DNA from: Candidatus Hydrogenedentota bacterium
Lineage (GTDB): Bacteria > Hydrogenedentota > Hydrogenedentia > Hydrogenedentales > SLHB01
Direction: 5' to 3'
Length of the DNA stretch: 38,629 bases
Assembly (NCBI GenBank): GCA_016209895.1
Contig: JACQVH010000154.1
Span: 1-38,629 of the forward strand
In this document: positions 18,454 through 27,272 of the stretch, in pieces
Position numbering within the stretch: position 1 is the stretch's first letter
How the letters are laid out: the number at the start of each line of letters is the position of its first letter
Translations under genes and position numbers: made by a program
Notes under the pieces: generated by a model
Database searches by the model: none
Seen by the model: the letters and a program-made list of their open reading frames with translations, nothing else
What the model was told of the DNA's origin: nothing

Positions 18454-19799
18454 CGCCGCTGGCCCGCGAAGTGGAACAGGCGCTTACGTCCTTTCCTTGG
18501 CTGGACCCGCATACGCACGTGGACGCATCGCATTTGTGTGCCCGGGGTCTCGATGACATCCTCCTCTACCACATGTCGGTCAGCGACCTGTACGCGGCGG
18601 GTTGCCCTACGCCGACGCGCATGGACGAGGACCGCAGCAAGGAGGAGGCGCGGCGACGCGTCCTCGAAGCCATTCCCTATCTCTCCAAGGTGAAAAACAC
18701 GGCGATGGCCTGGGGCATTCGCATCATCCTCAAAGAACTCTACGATTGGTCGGAGCCGATCACCGAACGTAATTGGGAACGGCTGGATGCGCTCATCCAG
18801 GATCGAAACCGCGACCCGCAATGGCCGCGCTACGTCCTGTGGCGCGCGGGGATTGCCCGCACGGGCACCGAACTCTGGCGGCGGCGCGACGGCTCCTCGG
18901 ATGACTTGTTGCAGTATTCGCTCGAGTGGGCCTTCTTCGCGCGCACGCAGTGGGGGCAGAACGATATCCCGTTGTACGAGCTCGAATGCGCGTGGAACGC
19001 CACCGCGCCGGGTCAACCAATTCCAGTGACGTTCAACCGCGCTACCGCCCCGCCGTTGCTAAAGACGATTCGCACCGTCGAGGACGTGCACGCCGCGCTC
19101 GAGCACTATTGCGCGCTAATCCCTTACAGCCAAGTGTTAGCGACCGCTCAACACATTTCCACCGATATTCATTACGTATACGTGACGGACGCGGTCATGG
19201 CCGACGCGCTCAAGCGCCGCGCCCAAGCCACCGAGCGTGAACGCGACATCTACGCGAGCTACATATTATTGGTGTTCCTCAACAAGCTTCAGGCCCACGG
19301 CGATCAGATCGTGTTTCAGTTCTCGCTCGGCGCGGAGCCGCTGCCCCACGAATCGGCGGCTCGCCTGAACCAACGTACCATCGTAGACGTCGCCCAATAC
19401 GTGTCGCTGTTCCCGAAGCTCCGGTTCATGTGCTTCCTGGCCAGCCGTCACGGTAACCAATCCCTCTGCACGCTGGCCCGAGAACTGCCCAATTTTTCCC
19501 TGGCCGGCTACTGGTGGCACAATTTCTTTCCCGGCGCGATTCGGCAAGTCATGGAAGAGCGGCTCGACATGCTTCCCACGAATAAGCAGATCGGCTTCTT
19601 CAGCGACGCATACTGTATAGAATGGGCCTACGCCAAAGCGGCAATGGTGCGCAAGCTGCTGGCCGAGGTCCTGGCCGAGAAGATGAGCACAGGCCAGTAT
19701 ACCCGCGACGACGCCGTCGCCATCGCCAAAGGCATCCTTTGCGACTCCTCGATGGAGCTCCTGGGAATGCAGCCCACCGGCTCCGGAAGACCAGCATAG
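18450..19799 (+). CDS. uronate (glucuronate) isomerase-like amidohydrolase-superfamily protein
   Basis: 449 residues. The true start is ATG 18450, overlapping the aldolase stop by 4 bases; the open frame upstream is just a shadow of the aldolase. It opens with LDPHTHVD (H21, H23), the metal-binding H-x-H of amidohydrolases, and ends with FFSDAYCIEWAYAKAAMVRKL and then DDAVAIAKGILCDSSMELLGM, both resembling the C-terminus of UxaC-type glucuronate/galacturonate isomerases, which convert uronates to ketouronates. It is diverged from classical UxaC, so the substrate may differ. Coupling with the aldolase suggests isomerisation followed by aldol cleavage. Confidence 0.82.
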   Translation: MTPLAREVEQALTSFPWLDPHTHVDASHLCARGLDDILLYHMSVSDLYAAGCPTPTRMDEDRSKEEARRRVLEAIPYLSKVKNTAMAWGIRIILKELYDWSEPITERNWERLDALIQDRNRDPQWPRYVLWRAGIARTGTELWRRRDGSSDDLLQYSLEWAFFARTQWGQNDIPLYELECAWNATAPGQPIPVTFNRATAPPLLKTIRTVEDVHAALEHYCALIPYSQVLATAQHISTDIHYVYVTDAVMADALKRRAQATERERDIYASYILLVFLNKLQAHGDQIVFQFSLGAEPLPHESAARLNQRTIVDVAQYVSLFPKLRFMCFLASRHGNQSLCTLARELPNFSLAGYWWHNFFPGAIRQVMEERLDMLPTNKQIGFFSDAYCIEWAYAKAAMVRKLLAEVLAEKMSTGQYTRDDAVAIAKGILCDSSMELLGMQPTGSGRPA

Positions 19800-19824
19800 G
19801 TCCTATAGGTCGAATAGGGCCTAT
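19796..19824. repeat. degenerate TAGGTC/TAGGGCC repeat
   Basis: ATAGGTCCT, ATAGGTCGA, ATAGGGCCT in tandem: three near-copies of a 9-10 base unit between two convergent genes. A related GGTCCGA-type tract occurs at 37275-37302. Such tracts are common as interspersed intergenic repeats in related genomes; function unknown. Confidence 0.5.
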
Positions 19825-19866
19825 CGATTGCCGGCGAAAGACCTACAGAAAGCGGTAAAGCTTGCC

Positions 19867-21210
19867 TCATCGCACCCCAGTAAGCTTGAAAACATAGGCA
19901 TGGCGGCAGGGTACTTCGTCCACCGACCACGTCGGCACGTCAATGTGGAGCTTCCCGTCCTGCGCGCGCCACGTTAACGTTTCGTTGCGGCCGAGGAACG
20001 TGACGGACGCACCTGAGGCAGCCTTCGGCTCGCTCAAGACTAATTCTTTACCGGGCCATTTCAGACAGATGGCGTAGACTGCTCCGTCCTTCGCCGTGTA
20101 GCGCACGTCGTCACCGTCGCGAGTCACGCGCCATGGCTTGCTGCCATAAATGGCTTCGCCGTTTACCGTCAGCCACTCCCCCACATCGAGCAGGCGTTGC
20201 TGCATAATCGCCGGAATGCGACCGTCGCTGGTCGGGCCGATATCCAGGAGCAGGTTACCACCTTTGCTGACAAGATCAACGAGGAGATGCACTAACGCCG
20301 TGGGGCTTGCGTAGTCCGTCGCATCTTCGTTCCGGTTATAACCGAAAGACGCGCCGATGCCCCGGCATTCCTCCCATTTGCGGCCCTCGGCCAGCGATCG
20401 CTGCCCATCCACGTGACCGTACTCGGTCGTGTAGAAGCCGCCATGGACGCTCCGACAACCTTTACCCCAGCGGTCGTTCACGGCCACCTCATCCCGCACG
20501 GAAGACTCGTTGAACAGCCACGCCAGGTACTCGACGCTGCGCCACGTCTCGCTGGGATGGTCCCATTCGCCGTCGGTCCACACCAGCGCGGGCTGGTACC
20601 GCTCGACCAAATCCTTCAATTGCGGCAACATGTGTTCGTCCACGTAGCGGTTCACGTCGGAAAGATAGAGCGGGTGATACCATTCATAGAGCGAGTAGTA
20701 GAAGCCCATCTTGAGACCGCGCGCCTTGCCCGCTTCCATGAGTTCGCCCGCCAAATCGCGGTGCGGGCCGACGTCCACGCTGTTCCAGTTCCAGCTCTGC
20801 GCGCTCGGCCACATACAGAAGCCATCATGGTGCTTTGAGGTCAGTACCACGTATTTCGCGCCCGAACGCACAAACAGGTCCGCCCATTGCGCCGGGTCGT
20901 ATCGTTCCGCCTTGAACTGTCCCGCGAAATCCTGATATTTGAAATCCTCCCCGTAGGTCTTGGCGTGAAATTTCCAGGTTTCCCCTTCCTTGTTCTGCAT
21001 ATGGTTCCAATACCACTCCGCGTACTGGCCTTTGGGCGCCCACGCCGGTACGGAATACACGCCCCAGTGAATGAAGATGCCGAACTTCGCCTCGTCGAAC
21101 CACGCCGGCACCGGACGCTTATCAATGGATTCCCAATTCGCTTCGTAAACCATTCCGAACGCCCCTCCACAAATTACCCACATCAAAGAAACCACCGTTA
21201 ATGCTCTCAT
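19867..21210 (-). CDS. secreted alpha-L-fucosidase, GH29
   Basis: 447 residues with a signal peptide (1 to about 19, VVSLMWVICGGAFG). The GH29 barrel is clear: PAWFDEAKFGIFIHWGVYSVPAW, YVVLTSKHHDGFCMWPS, and ALVWTDGEWD, where the Asp is the expected nucleophile; GNLLLDIGPTSDG is the usual barrel end. It removes alpha-linked fucose from glycans by a retaining mechanism, probably in the periplasm or outside. GGGGAG precedes the ATG. The C-terminal ~100 residues form a beta domain. It is followed upstream on the same strand by the GH4 gene. Confidence 0.95.
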   Translation of the reverse strand: MRALTVVSLMWVICGGAFGMVYEANWESIDKRPVPAWFDEAKFGIFIHWGVYSVPAWAPKGQYAEWYWNHMQNKEGETWKFHAKTYGEDFKYQDFAGQFKAERYDPAQWADLFVRSGAKYVVLTSKHHDGFCMWPSAQSWNWNSVDVGPHRDLAGELMEAGKARGLKMGFYYSLYEWYHPLYLSDVNRYVDEHMLPQLKDLVERYQPALVWTDGEWDHPSETWRSVEYLAWLFNESSVRDEVAVNDRWGKGCRSVHGGFYTTEYGHVDGQRSLAEGRKWEECRGIGASFGYNRNEDATDYASPTALVHLLVDLVSKGGNLLLDIGPTSDGRIPAIMQQRLLDVGEWLTVNGEAIYGSKPWRVTRDGDDVRYTAKDGAVYAICLKWPGKELVLSEPKAASGASVTFLGRNETLTWRAQDGKLHIDVPTWSVDEVPCRHAYVFKLTGVR

Positions 21211-21268
21211 AAAACTCCCCTTTTCCCGATGCCGGACATCGGCTTTCTCGCCATCCCCTCAGATCCTC

Positions 21269-22651
21269 TTAGTCCTTGCTGTCGTTGTTGTCCTTGTGGT
21301 CCTTGCCGTCAAAGTTGGGCAATAGTTCCCATTGCAGTCTTAGCATTTCGTCCACACACTCGACGGCCCGGCGGTAAGAGTCCACCGTTGGGTCGAGCAA
21401 CATCGCCTGTAACAGCTTATCTTTCGAGCGTTCTGCGTAGGCTTCCACGAGCAGTTTGTGAATGCTGGCTTGCACGCGGATCAGCGCCGCGATGGCCTCG
21501 GGCAGCGGTTCCATCCGGTGAGGATGCAGGCCGCCGGCGTCCGCTTCGGCGGGTACCTCCACCACGAGGTCATCAGGCAGATTCGGGATCGCGCCGCGGT
21601 TGGGCACATTGACAGCGGCGAGATGATGTCTGATCCCGCACGATAACGACTCCATGATCGGAACGGCCAGTTCGCCGGAGCTCTTGAGTGGAGCATCTTC
21701 CAGACGTGACGGTTCGGGCGGAGGTTTGCGCCACGGGCGCGTCGTCCGATCACCGCTCAGCGAATACACGAACTCCGGAATGACGCCGGTTTCCCAGGGA
21801 TGGCCGTCCGCCGGATCATAGAAATACTGCAACTCCGGCGGGACGAATTCCTCGGCCCAGCGGATGTATTCGCCGTAATGGTTCGCGGCCGGCGAAGGCC
21901 AGAGTCCGAACCGGCGGAACAGAATGCGCCCGAGCCCAATCTCCGGCCATTCCGCCAGCCAGTCTCCATCGCGTTCGACGGCTCGCAATTTCGGATAGAG
22001 GTCTTCGCCGGTGTGCCGGTGGCGGATGCGCTGAAACCAAGTGAAATGATTGATTCCGCAAGCGGCGGTATCCAAGTCCTCTACCGGCATTTCGAGGAGT
22101 TGGGCGATCTGTCGCCGACCCATGAACACACCGTGACACAGCCCAACGACTTGGATGCTCGTGAGGCGGGAGACCGCCTCACAGACCTTGTGCTCAGGAT
22201 TGGTGAAGTTGAGCAACAGCGCCTTGGGGCAGCGACGTTCCATCGTTTCGGCGATTCGGAGCGTCGGGCCGATGTTGCGCAACGCGTGGAAGAGGCTGCC
22301 CGGACCGCCGTTCTCACCGAAGACCTGACGGAAACCATGTTTGCGCGGGATGTGAAAGTCCTGGGACCAATACCGCCACCGGTTGACCTCGATGGCCGAG
22401 ACCACAAAATCCGCGCCCTCGATGGCCGCTTCCAGGTCCATCGTCTTCGAGATCCTGGCTTCGCGCTTCAATTGTCCCACAACCTGCCGCGCGTAGTTCT
22501 CGACTTCCGGCAAGTGCTCGGGCACGATATCCATCAGCCGGAGGTCAATTCCCTTCTTCGCCAGCGCTTCGCTCAACAGCACGTCCCGCACCGTAGACGG
22601 CCCGAACGACCGGCTGCCGGCGCCGACTATCGCTATTCGTACCGGTTTCAT
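21269..22651 (-). CDS. GH4 family glycosidase (alpha-glucosidase/galactosidase type)
   Basis: 460 residues, cytoplasmic. GH4 enzymes use NAD+ and a divalent metal in an oxidation-elimination mechanism. RIAIVGAGSRSFG (residues 5-17) is the Rossmann NAD site, ALLLNFTNPEHKV (144-156) the conserved NP loop, GLCHG (C172) and GINHFTWF (H202) the metal ligands, and GEYIRWAEEF follows. I prefer ATG 22651 (GGGGA 8 bases upstream) over ATG 22666. The C-terminus, ending DGKDHKDNNDSKD, is unusually acidic and repetitive. It should split imported disaccharides or glycosides. It is divergent from the PhyH gene and lies behind alpha-fucosidase, in the glycan region. Confidence 0.9.
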   Translation of the reverse strand: MKPVRIAIVGAGSRSFGPSTVRDVLLSEALAKKGIDLRLMDIVPEHLPEVENYARQVVGQLKREARISKTMDLEAAIEGADFVVSAIEVNRWRYWSQDFHIPRKHGFRQVFGENGGPGSLFHALRNIGPTLRIAETMERRCPKALLLNFTNPEHKVCEAVSRLTSIQVVGLCHGVFMGRRQIAQLLEMPVEDLDTAACGINHFTWFQRIRHRHTGEDLYPKLRAVERDGDWLAEWPEIGLGRILFRRFGLWPSPAANHYGEYIRWAEEFVPPELQYFYDPADGHPWETGVIPEFVYSLSGDRTTRPWRKPPPEPSRLEDAPLKSSGELAVPIMESLSCGIRHHLAAVNVPNRGAIPNLPDDLVVEVPAEADAGGLHPHRMEPLPEAIAALIRVQASIHKLLVEAYAERSKDKLLQAMLLDPTVDSYRRAVECVDEMLRLQWELLPNFDGKDHKDNNDSKD

Positions 22652-22782
22652 CTGAACTGTCCCCATCCGGAAATCGCGCCCAAAGGGAATGTACTTTACG
22701 CTACCGATGGTTCACTTTCAACGAACCTCCGGGCCTGCGACGGGCACCGGAATTGAAGTTTATCCTGAATGGGAGAATAGCC

Positions 22783-23766
22783 TTGATCGGTGTTGGAAGA
22801 GTCCTCCGCGAAGAACAGATTCAAGCCTTCCATACGGACGGTTACGTGGTCGTCGAAGATGTCTTCAGCCCCGACGATCTGCAGCCGCTTGTTGACGATA
22901 TCACGGCGGAAGTGAATCGCCGGGCAGAGTTGCTTGTCCAGCAAGGGGAACTGAGCCAGACTTACGCAGAAGCCGACTTTGAAAGGCAATTGGCAAAGAT
23001 CAGCCTCGAAACCGATAAGCTGGCTCTTTCCATATGGAACGGAGTATTGAGCAGCCCCGGCATCTTTCACCTGATAAGCCATCCGCGTCTCGTGGATATT
23101 GCCGAGGTATTCTGTGGCCCGGAAGTGATTGCCAGCAGCGTGTACCGGCTGCGTCCGAAGCTTCCTAACTATGCCTACGGCGCGGTACCGTGGCACCAAG
23201 ATTCGGGTTATTTTGAGCCCTACTGCGACCACGCGCTCGTGATTACGGCATGGGTACCCCTGGTGGACGCCACCGAGGCGAACGGTTGTCTGTGGGTGAT
23301 TCCAAAATCGCACGAACATGACGTTCTGCGGCACCGGTTGCACGAGAGCGGCCGGTACCTGGAGATTGTGGAGGCAGATTTACCGGAAGGACAAGCCGTG
23401 GCTTGTCCCGTTCCGAAAGGCGGGGCAATGCTGTTTACGAACCGGACTATCCACGGCAGCTTCGAGAATCGGACGGACATCGTCCGGTGGAGTATGGACT
23501 TGCGCTATCAGAGCGCCGCGCTACCAACCAACGCTCCCATTACGCGGCTGGAAGGCGACGACTTACCGTCGGTTGCCGCCGGCGTGCCCGCAGCCTGTTA
23601 CCCCCCGGAAGCCGACTTTCTCGTGCGCAGTCAGAAGCGCCCCAACGAGGTCATCAGGACCCCCGAAGCGTTTGATGCGCTTCGGAGAAACTATGCGCCC
23701 CAAAGCGTGACCAATCGCTGGGGCGTGCACTGGGCCGCGCCCAAAGCCCCGGCCGACCATTCGTGA
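22783..23766 (+). CDS. phytanoyl-CoA dioxygenase (PhyH) family Fe(II)/2-oxoglutarate oxygenase
   Basis: 327 residues. The iron triad is visible: WHQDSGY gives H and D of the HxD motif, and RTIHGSFENRTDIVRWSMDLRYQ gives the distal His and the 2-oxoglutarate-binding Arg. The start EEQIQAFHTDGYVVVEDVF is typical. TTG 22783 was preferred because GGGAG lies 7 bases upstream; the frame also opens earlier at TTG 22753. The family hydroxylates diverse small molecules and the substrate cannot be named. It is the only plus-strand gene among minus-strand glycan genes; in related phyla such genes often sit with sugar catabolism and may act on modified or methylated sugars, which is an inference. Confidence 0.87.
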   Translation: MIGVGRVLREEQIQAFHTDGYVVVEDVFSPDDLQPLVDDITAEVNRRAELLVQQGELSQTYAEADFERQLAKISLETDKLALSIWNGVLSSPGIFHLISHPRLVDIAEVFCGPEVIASSVYRLRPKLPNYAYGAVPWHQDSGYFEPYCDHALVITAWVPLVDATEANGCLWVIPKSHEHDVLRHRLHESGRYLEIVEADLPEGQAVACPVPKGGAMLFTNRTIHGSFENRTDIVRWSMDLRYQSAALPTNAPITRLEGDDLPSVAAGVPAACYPPEADFLVRSQKRPNEVIRTPEAFDALRRNYAPQSVTNRWGVHWAAPKAPADHS

Positions 23767-23792
23767 TTGGCTGAGAGCGCGCCGGCGAATGG

Positions 23793-24218
23793 TCACGAGC
23801 AATGGAATACCTCCTCCATCGTCGCCCACTTTTCGCCGTCCGCCCGGTGCTTAATGGGAAACTGACAGGGGTCGGTTTCCTTCCACCATTTCTGCGTCAT
23901 CGGGTCCGCCGCCATCTTGGCCATATCGGCCTTGAAATCCTGCCCCACGTACTCAAAGTAGCTGAAGAGGTAGTAATTCTCATCGTCAAGTTGATGCAAG
24001 TAAATCGAATAGTTCCGAATGTTGCAATCCTTAATCGTCTTAAGCACCTCCGGCCAGACGGCCGCGTGGAGCCGCTTATACTCCTCAAGCTTCTCAGCCT
24101 TCAGCCCAATAACGCTCCCATAGCGCTGGACCTCCGGCGCGGCGCTGACATCTACGTGGCGCTCCACAACGATCGCGATGACCGCTGAGCACGCGATTCC
24201 AAAGATTAGTTTGCGCAT
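23793..24218 (-). CDS. L-rhamnose mutarotase (RhaM/DUF718 family), with N-terminal signal anchor
   Basis: 141 residues. The RhaM core is clear: RYGSVIGLKAEKLEEYKRLH then AAVWPEV (catalytic His), NYSIYLHQ, QKWWKETDP and MEEVFH. It interconverts alpha and beta anomers of L-rhamnose or a similar sugar. Start ATG 24218 has AGGAG 7-8 bases upstream; the longer open frame to 24347 has no support. Unlike the cytoplasmic E. coli enzyme, it begins MRKLIFGIACSAVIAIVVE, a signal peptide or membrane anchor, implying action in the periplasm. It is followed by an ABM protein and an amidohydrolase in the same direction. Confidence 0.88.
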   Translation of the reverse strand: MRKLIFGIACSAVIAIVVERHVDVSAAPEVQRYGSVIGLKAEKLEEYKRLHAAVWPEVLKTIKDCNIRNYSIYLHQLDDENYYLFSYFEYVGQDFKADMAKMAADPMTQKWWKETDPCQFPIKHRADGEKWATMEEVFHCS

Positions 24219-24259
24219 AGCAACTACTCCTGTGTTCGATGGTACTTTCAATCGGATTT

Positions 24260-24565
24260 CTAGAAACCGGCGTCGTCGGGGAAGCAGTTGGCGTACGTGA
24301 TGCTGCTCCGGGGCTCGGCCATCATCGGCGCTACGGCATCCTTCCATTTCTGGTAGTGCGCCGTTTCTTTGTGTTTGGCGGGGGCAACGGAATCGCGGTA
24401 AACCTCTACCAAGATAAAGTGCGCGGCGTCGTTCGTTTGTTGAATGACATCGAAGCGCGCGATGCCGGGTTCCTGGACACTGTTGCGCGCATTCTCAATC
24501 GTCGCTTCCTTGAACGCGTCCACACATTCCGGTTTCACCTTTACGTACACATGAACGATATACAT
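24260..24565 (-). CDS. antibiotic biosynthesis monooxygenase (ABM) family protein
   Basis: 101 residues of the ferredoxin-like ABM fold ([40 protein letters not shown], and [14 protein letters not shown] with the usual H-Y-x-x-W). Relatives include cofactor-free quinol monooxygenases and the LsrG-type AI-2 isomerase. GAGGAG lies 7 bases before ATG. It lies between the rhamnose mutarotase and the amidohydrolase, a common setting for such dimeric proteins in sugar operons. The reaction is unknown. Confidence 0.85.
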   Translation of the reverse strand: MYIVHVYVKVKPECVDAFKEATIENARNSVQEPGIARFDVIQQTNDAAHFILVEVYRDSVAPAKHKETAHYQKWKDAVAPMMAEPRSSITYANCFPDDAGF

Positions 24566-24589
24566 AATGCGCTCCTCTTTCCGCGACCC

Positions 24590-25864
24590 TCAGAGTTTAT
24601 ACAGCGCCCTCGCGTTTTCGCGCAACAGCCGATCGGCGAACCATAGGGCTTCTGATTCTTTCAGATATCCTTCTTCGACTTTTCGCACCAAGACATCGCC
24701 GGTGACGCGCCGGGCGATTTTGCAGTGGCCGTAAGCGCCCTCGGCGTAGTTCGAGTCGCCGCCGACGCCCAAAATTTTATTTGCAGGAATCGTCTCGATC
24801 CACTCGTCCAGCGTCCGCGCCGCGGTCCGAGGCGAGATCGCGTGCACCCAGCACAAGTTGGCGTAAACGTTCTGGAAGTACTTGGCCAAGACCGCGACCT
24901 CGCCCGTGTACGGATATCCCGCGTGAAACACATCGAATTTGGCGTCCGAAAATTCCATGAAGAGATTGGTCATTAGCGTGGGCCGAGAGTTCTCGATGTA
25001 GTTTCCGTTGCCTTCCTGCAGTCCGGTGTGCACTTGAATCGGCAGACCGCGTTCCACCGCGAGTCCAATGAGCCTTCGGGTCATGAAGTCCTGCAGCGGC
25101 TTGAGGTCCGCGAAGGACAAGTCCTGCGTCTGCGACAACCAGACGCGGTCGAAGACGCGCGCCGCCTCCGATTTCGACACGCGATCGAAGAAAAGGGTCC
25201 GCCGATACGCGAGGAATAATTTCACGGCCACAATCCCTTGGGAAACGAACCGATCCAGGGTTTCTTCTTGGGCGGCCATGAGTTGGTCGAGCGTCTGAAT
25301 CGCGCGGTCGGACTGCTTCTCGAGGTTCGCCAATTCGGCGCGCGTGCCCGGTATGGCGTAGTGGTCGAGTATGGGCACGGCGCGGAAGAACTCGCGGTCC
25401 ACTTCCACGGACTGTCCCGGCCACGTGATGACCAAAGCCAGATCAATTCCGGCTTTTTCTTTGAGCACTTTGCGATACCAGCCGGGCTGCCGCGCCTCGT
25501 TGATGCGGCGGCAGAGTTCGAGATAAGTGTCCTCGGTAATATCCTCGATGCCGAACAAGTCGGACATATATTCGAGCAGGGCGCGTCCGTAGCCCGTCAT
25601 GCGCACGTACGGCCAATGCGGAGCCAGCAATGCCCAGCGTTGCTCCAGCGACAGGCCGTTGTCCGGATTGCGCATGCTTTCCAAGGCTTCGCGGGACATG
25701 CCCGACGATACGAGATCCGAAGACACGTAGTGCTGGAAGAAGTCGAAAAGGCCGAGCTTCCGACTGCACGGCACGCGCTCGTCGGGAACATGCTCATGTG
25801 TGTCAATGAGCTGAATGGTATTGATATGTTCTTCCAATCTCTCTCGAACGGTTGTGGATTTCAT
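24590..25864 (-). CDS. amidohydrolase-superfamily protein (Amidohydro_2 type)
   Basis: 424 residues. IQLIDTHEHVPDER near the N-terminus provides the metal-binding H-x-H, GLPIQVHTGLQ a further His, DVFHAGYPYTGEV another, and ILGVGGDSNY the terminal Asp. The C-terminus (WFADRLLRENARALYKL) is typical of COG2159-like lactonases and decarboxylases. Family members hydrolyse lactones or decarboxylate sugar or aromatic acids. Given the rhamnose mutarotase and ABM neighbours (25 bases apart), a sugar-lactone or uronate-like substrate is plausible. A second, separate member of the superfamily lies at 18450-19799. Confidence 0.86.
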   Translation of the reverse strand: MKSTTVRERLEEHINTIQLIDTHEHVPDERVPCSRKLGLFDFFQHYVSSDLVSSGMSREALESMRNPDNGLSLEQRWALLAPHWPYVRMTGYGRALLEYMSDLFGIEDITEDTYLELCRRINEARQPGWYRKVLKEKAGIDLALVITWPGQSVEVDREFFRAVPILDHYAIPGTRAELANLEKQSDRAIQTLDQLMAAQEETLDRFVSQGIVAVKLFLAYRRTLFFDRVSKSEAARVFDRVWLSQTQDLSFADLKPLQDFMTRRLIGLAVERGLPIQVHTGLQEGNGNYIENSRPTLMTNLFMEFSDAKFDVFHAGYPYTGEVAVLAKYFQNVYANLCWVHAISPRTAARTLDEWIETIPANKILGVGGDSNYAEGAYGHCKIARRVTGDVLVRKVEEGYLKESEALWFADRLLRENARALYKL

Positions 25865-25916
25865 CTCGGATTTCTCGTTGTTCTGGTATTCATCCTGGTT
25901 TGAAAAAGCATGTTTC

Positions 25917-27272
25917 TCATGCCCGCGGTTTGATTTTCCACGTAAAAGCGAGCAGTACTACGGCCACGGCCGAGCAGCCGAGGAACGTGTAGATCACTAT
26001 CTCCCAGGCGGTCTGCTTGCCATACAATTCCCCGAAATGGTCCAGCATCCAGCCGGAGCCTTTGGCCTGTACGGTCCGGCCAATGTAGCCGAACAGACCG
26101 ATGAAGCCGGCGGCGGTACCGATGGCCTTCTTGGACGTCAAGTCGAGCGCGATAATCACGATGAAATTGATCACCGGATAGATGAAGAAACCGATGACCG
26201 CCAACATCGTCATATCGAGCCACAAATAGCCGGCCGGAGTGATTATCATCGTCGTGAAGGCGGCCAGGATCGGAATCATGCACAGCGCCGCTACCATGCC
26301 GCGGCGGCCAGCCAACAGGTCAGACACCCACCCGAGCGCGATCGTCGAGGCGATGCCGCCGAACTCGTTCACGAAGACCGCCCACCCGCCTTGCGTGAGA
26401 CTAGCGCCTTTCACGTCGCGCACGTACAGCGGACCCCAATCCAACATGCTGTAACGGGCGACGTACGCGAACAAATTGGCGAATGCCAGCAGCCAGATAA
26501 TGGGATTGGTGAGCACGTAGTTCAGCAAGAGTTCGCGGGTGCTGAGTTCGCGTTCGAGCGTGCCGCTCACTTTCTCTTCTTCGGTAAAGTCGTTGCGATA
26601 GACTTCGATGGGGGGCAATCCCACGGACTGCGGCGTATCGCGAAGCCGCCAGAACAAATACACGGCGCCCAGCGTGGCAAGCAGGCCGGGAAAGTAGAAC
26701 GCGTATTGCCAGCCGCCGAAATGGTCTGCGGCCCCCGCCGCGATAACGCCCGTCACACCGCCGCCCACGTTGTGCGACGTGTTCCAGATACTGAACTTGA
26801 GCCCGCGCTCTTTCTCGCTGTACCAGTGGCCCATCAGGCGCCCGCAAGGCGGCCAGCCCATGCCCTGAAAGAAACCGTTCAGCGCCCAGAGGGTCAGATG
26901 AACTGAATAGCTACCTAGCGACCCGAAAACAAAATTGCACAAGGCAGTCAAGAGAAGACCGCATGCCATGAAAACCCGTGGATTACTCCGATCGGACAGG
27001 AGCCCCATAACAAACTTGCCGACGCCGTAACTTATAGCGGTTATCGCGAGGATGTTTCCGATCTGGGAGTGACTGTAGTGGAGCGCCGCTTCCATGTCTT
27101 TGGACACCACGGCGAGGTTGTTCCGCACCAGATAGAACGTGGCATATCCCAGGAAGCTGGCCTCCATGACTTGCCAGCGATACCAGGGATAAAGTCGCTG
27201 CGCCTCCGCCTCGGGCAGGGGCTCCCGATGCGGCGCAGCCGCAAACCACTTCCGAACCGTGGACAGAATCAC
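25917..27272 (-). CDS. MFS transporter, organophosphate:phosphate antiporter type (GlpT/UhpC-like)
   Basis: 451 residues with about 12 membrane segments. MGWPPCGRLMGHWYSEKERG is the OPA family signature, and FYLVRNNLAVV near the N-terminus fits GlpT/UhpT. The GTG start overlaps the stop of the LamG gene (GTGA), with AGGAG 7 bases upstream, so the transporter is co-translated with it. It probably imports glycerol phosphate, a sugar phosphate or a phosphorylated product. The amino-terminal 30 residues are longer than in E. coli GlpT. It is downstream of the LamG enzyme, which suggests capture of its product. Confidence 0.92.
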   Translation of the reverse strand: MILSTVRKWFAAAPHREPLPEAEAQRLYPWYRWQVMEASFLGYATFYLVRNNLAVVSKDMEAALHYSHSQIGNILAITAISYGVGKFVMGLLSDRSNPRVFMACGLLLTALCNFVFGSLGSYSVHLTLWALNGFFQGMGWPPCGRLMGHWYSEKERGLKFSIWNTSHNVGGGVTGVIAAGAADHFGGWQYAFYFPGLLATLGAVYLFWRLRDTPQSVGLPPIEVYRNDFTEEEKVSGTLERELSTRELLLNYVLTNPIIWLLAFANLFAYVARYSMLDWGPLYVRDVKGASLTQGGWAVFVNEFGGIASTIALGWVSDLLAGRRGMVAALCMIPILAAFTTMIITPAGYLWLDMTMLAVIGFFIYPVINFIVIIALDLTSKKAIGTAAGFIGLFGYIGRTVQAKGSGWMLDHFGELYGKQTAWEIVIYTFLGCSAVAVVLLAFTWKIKPRA

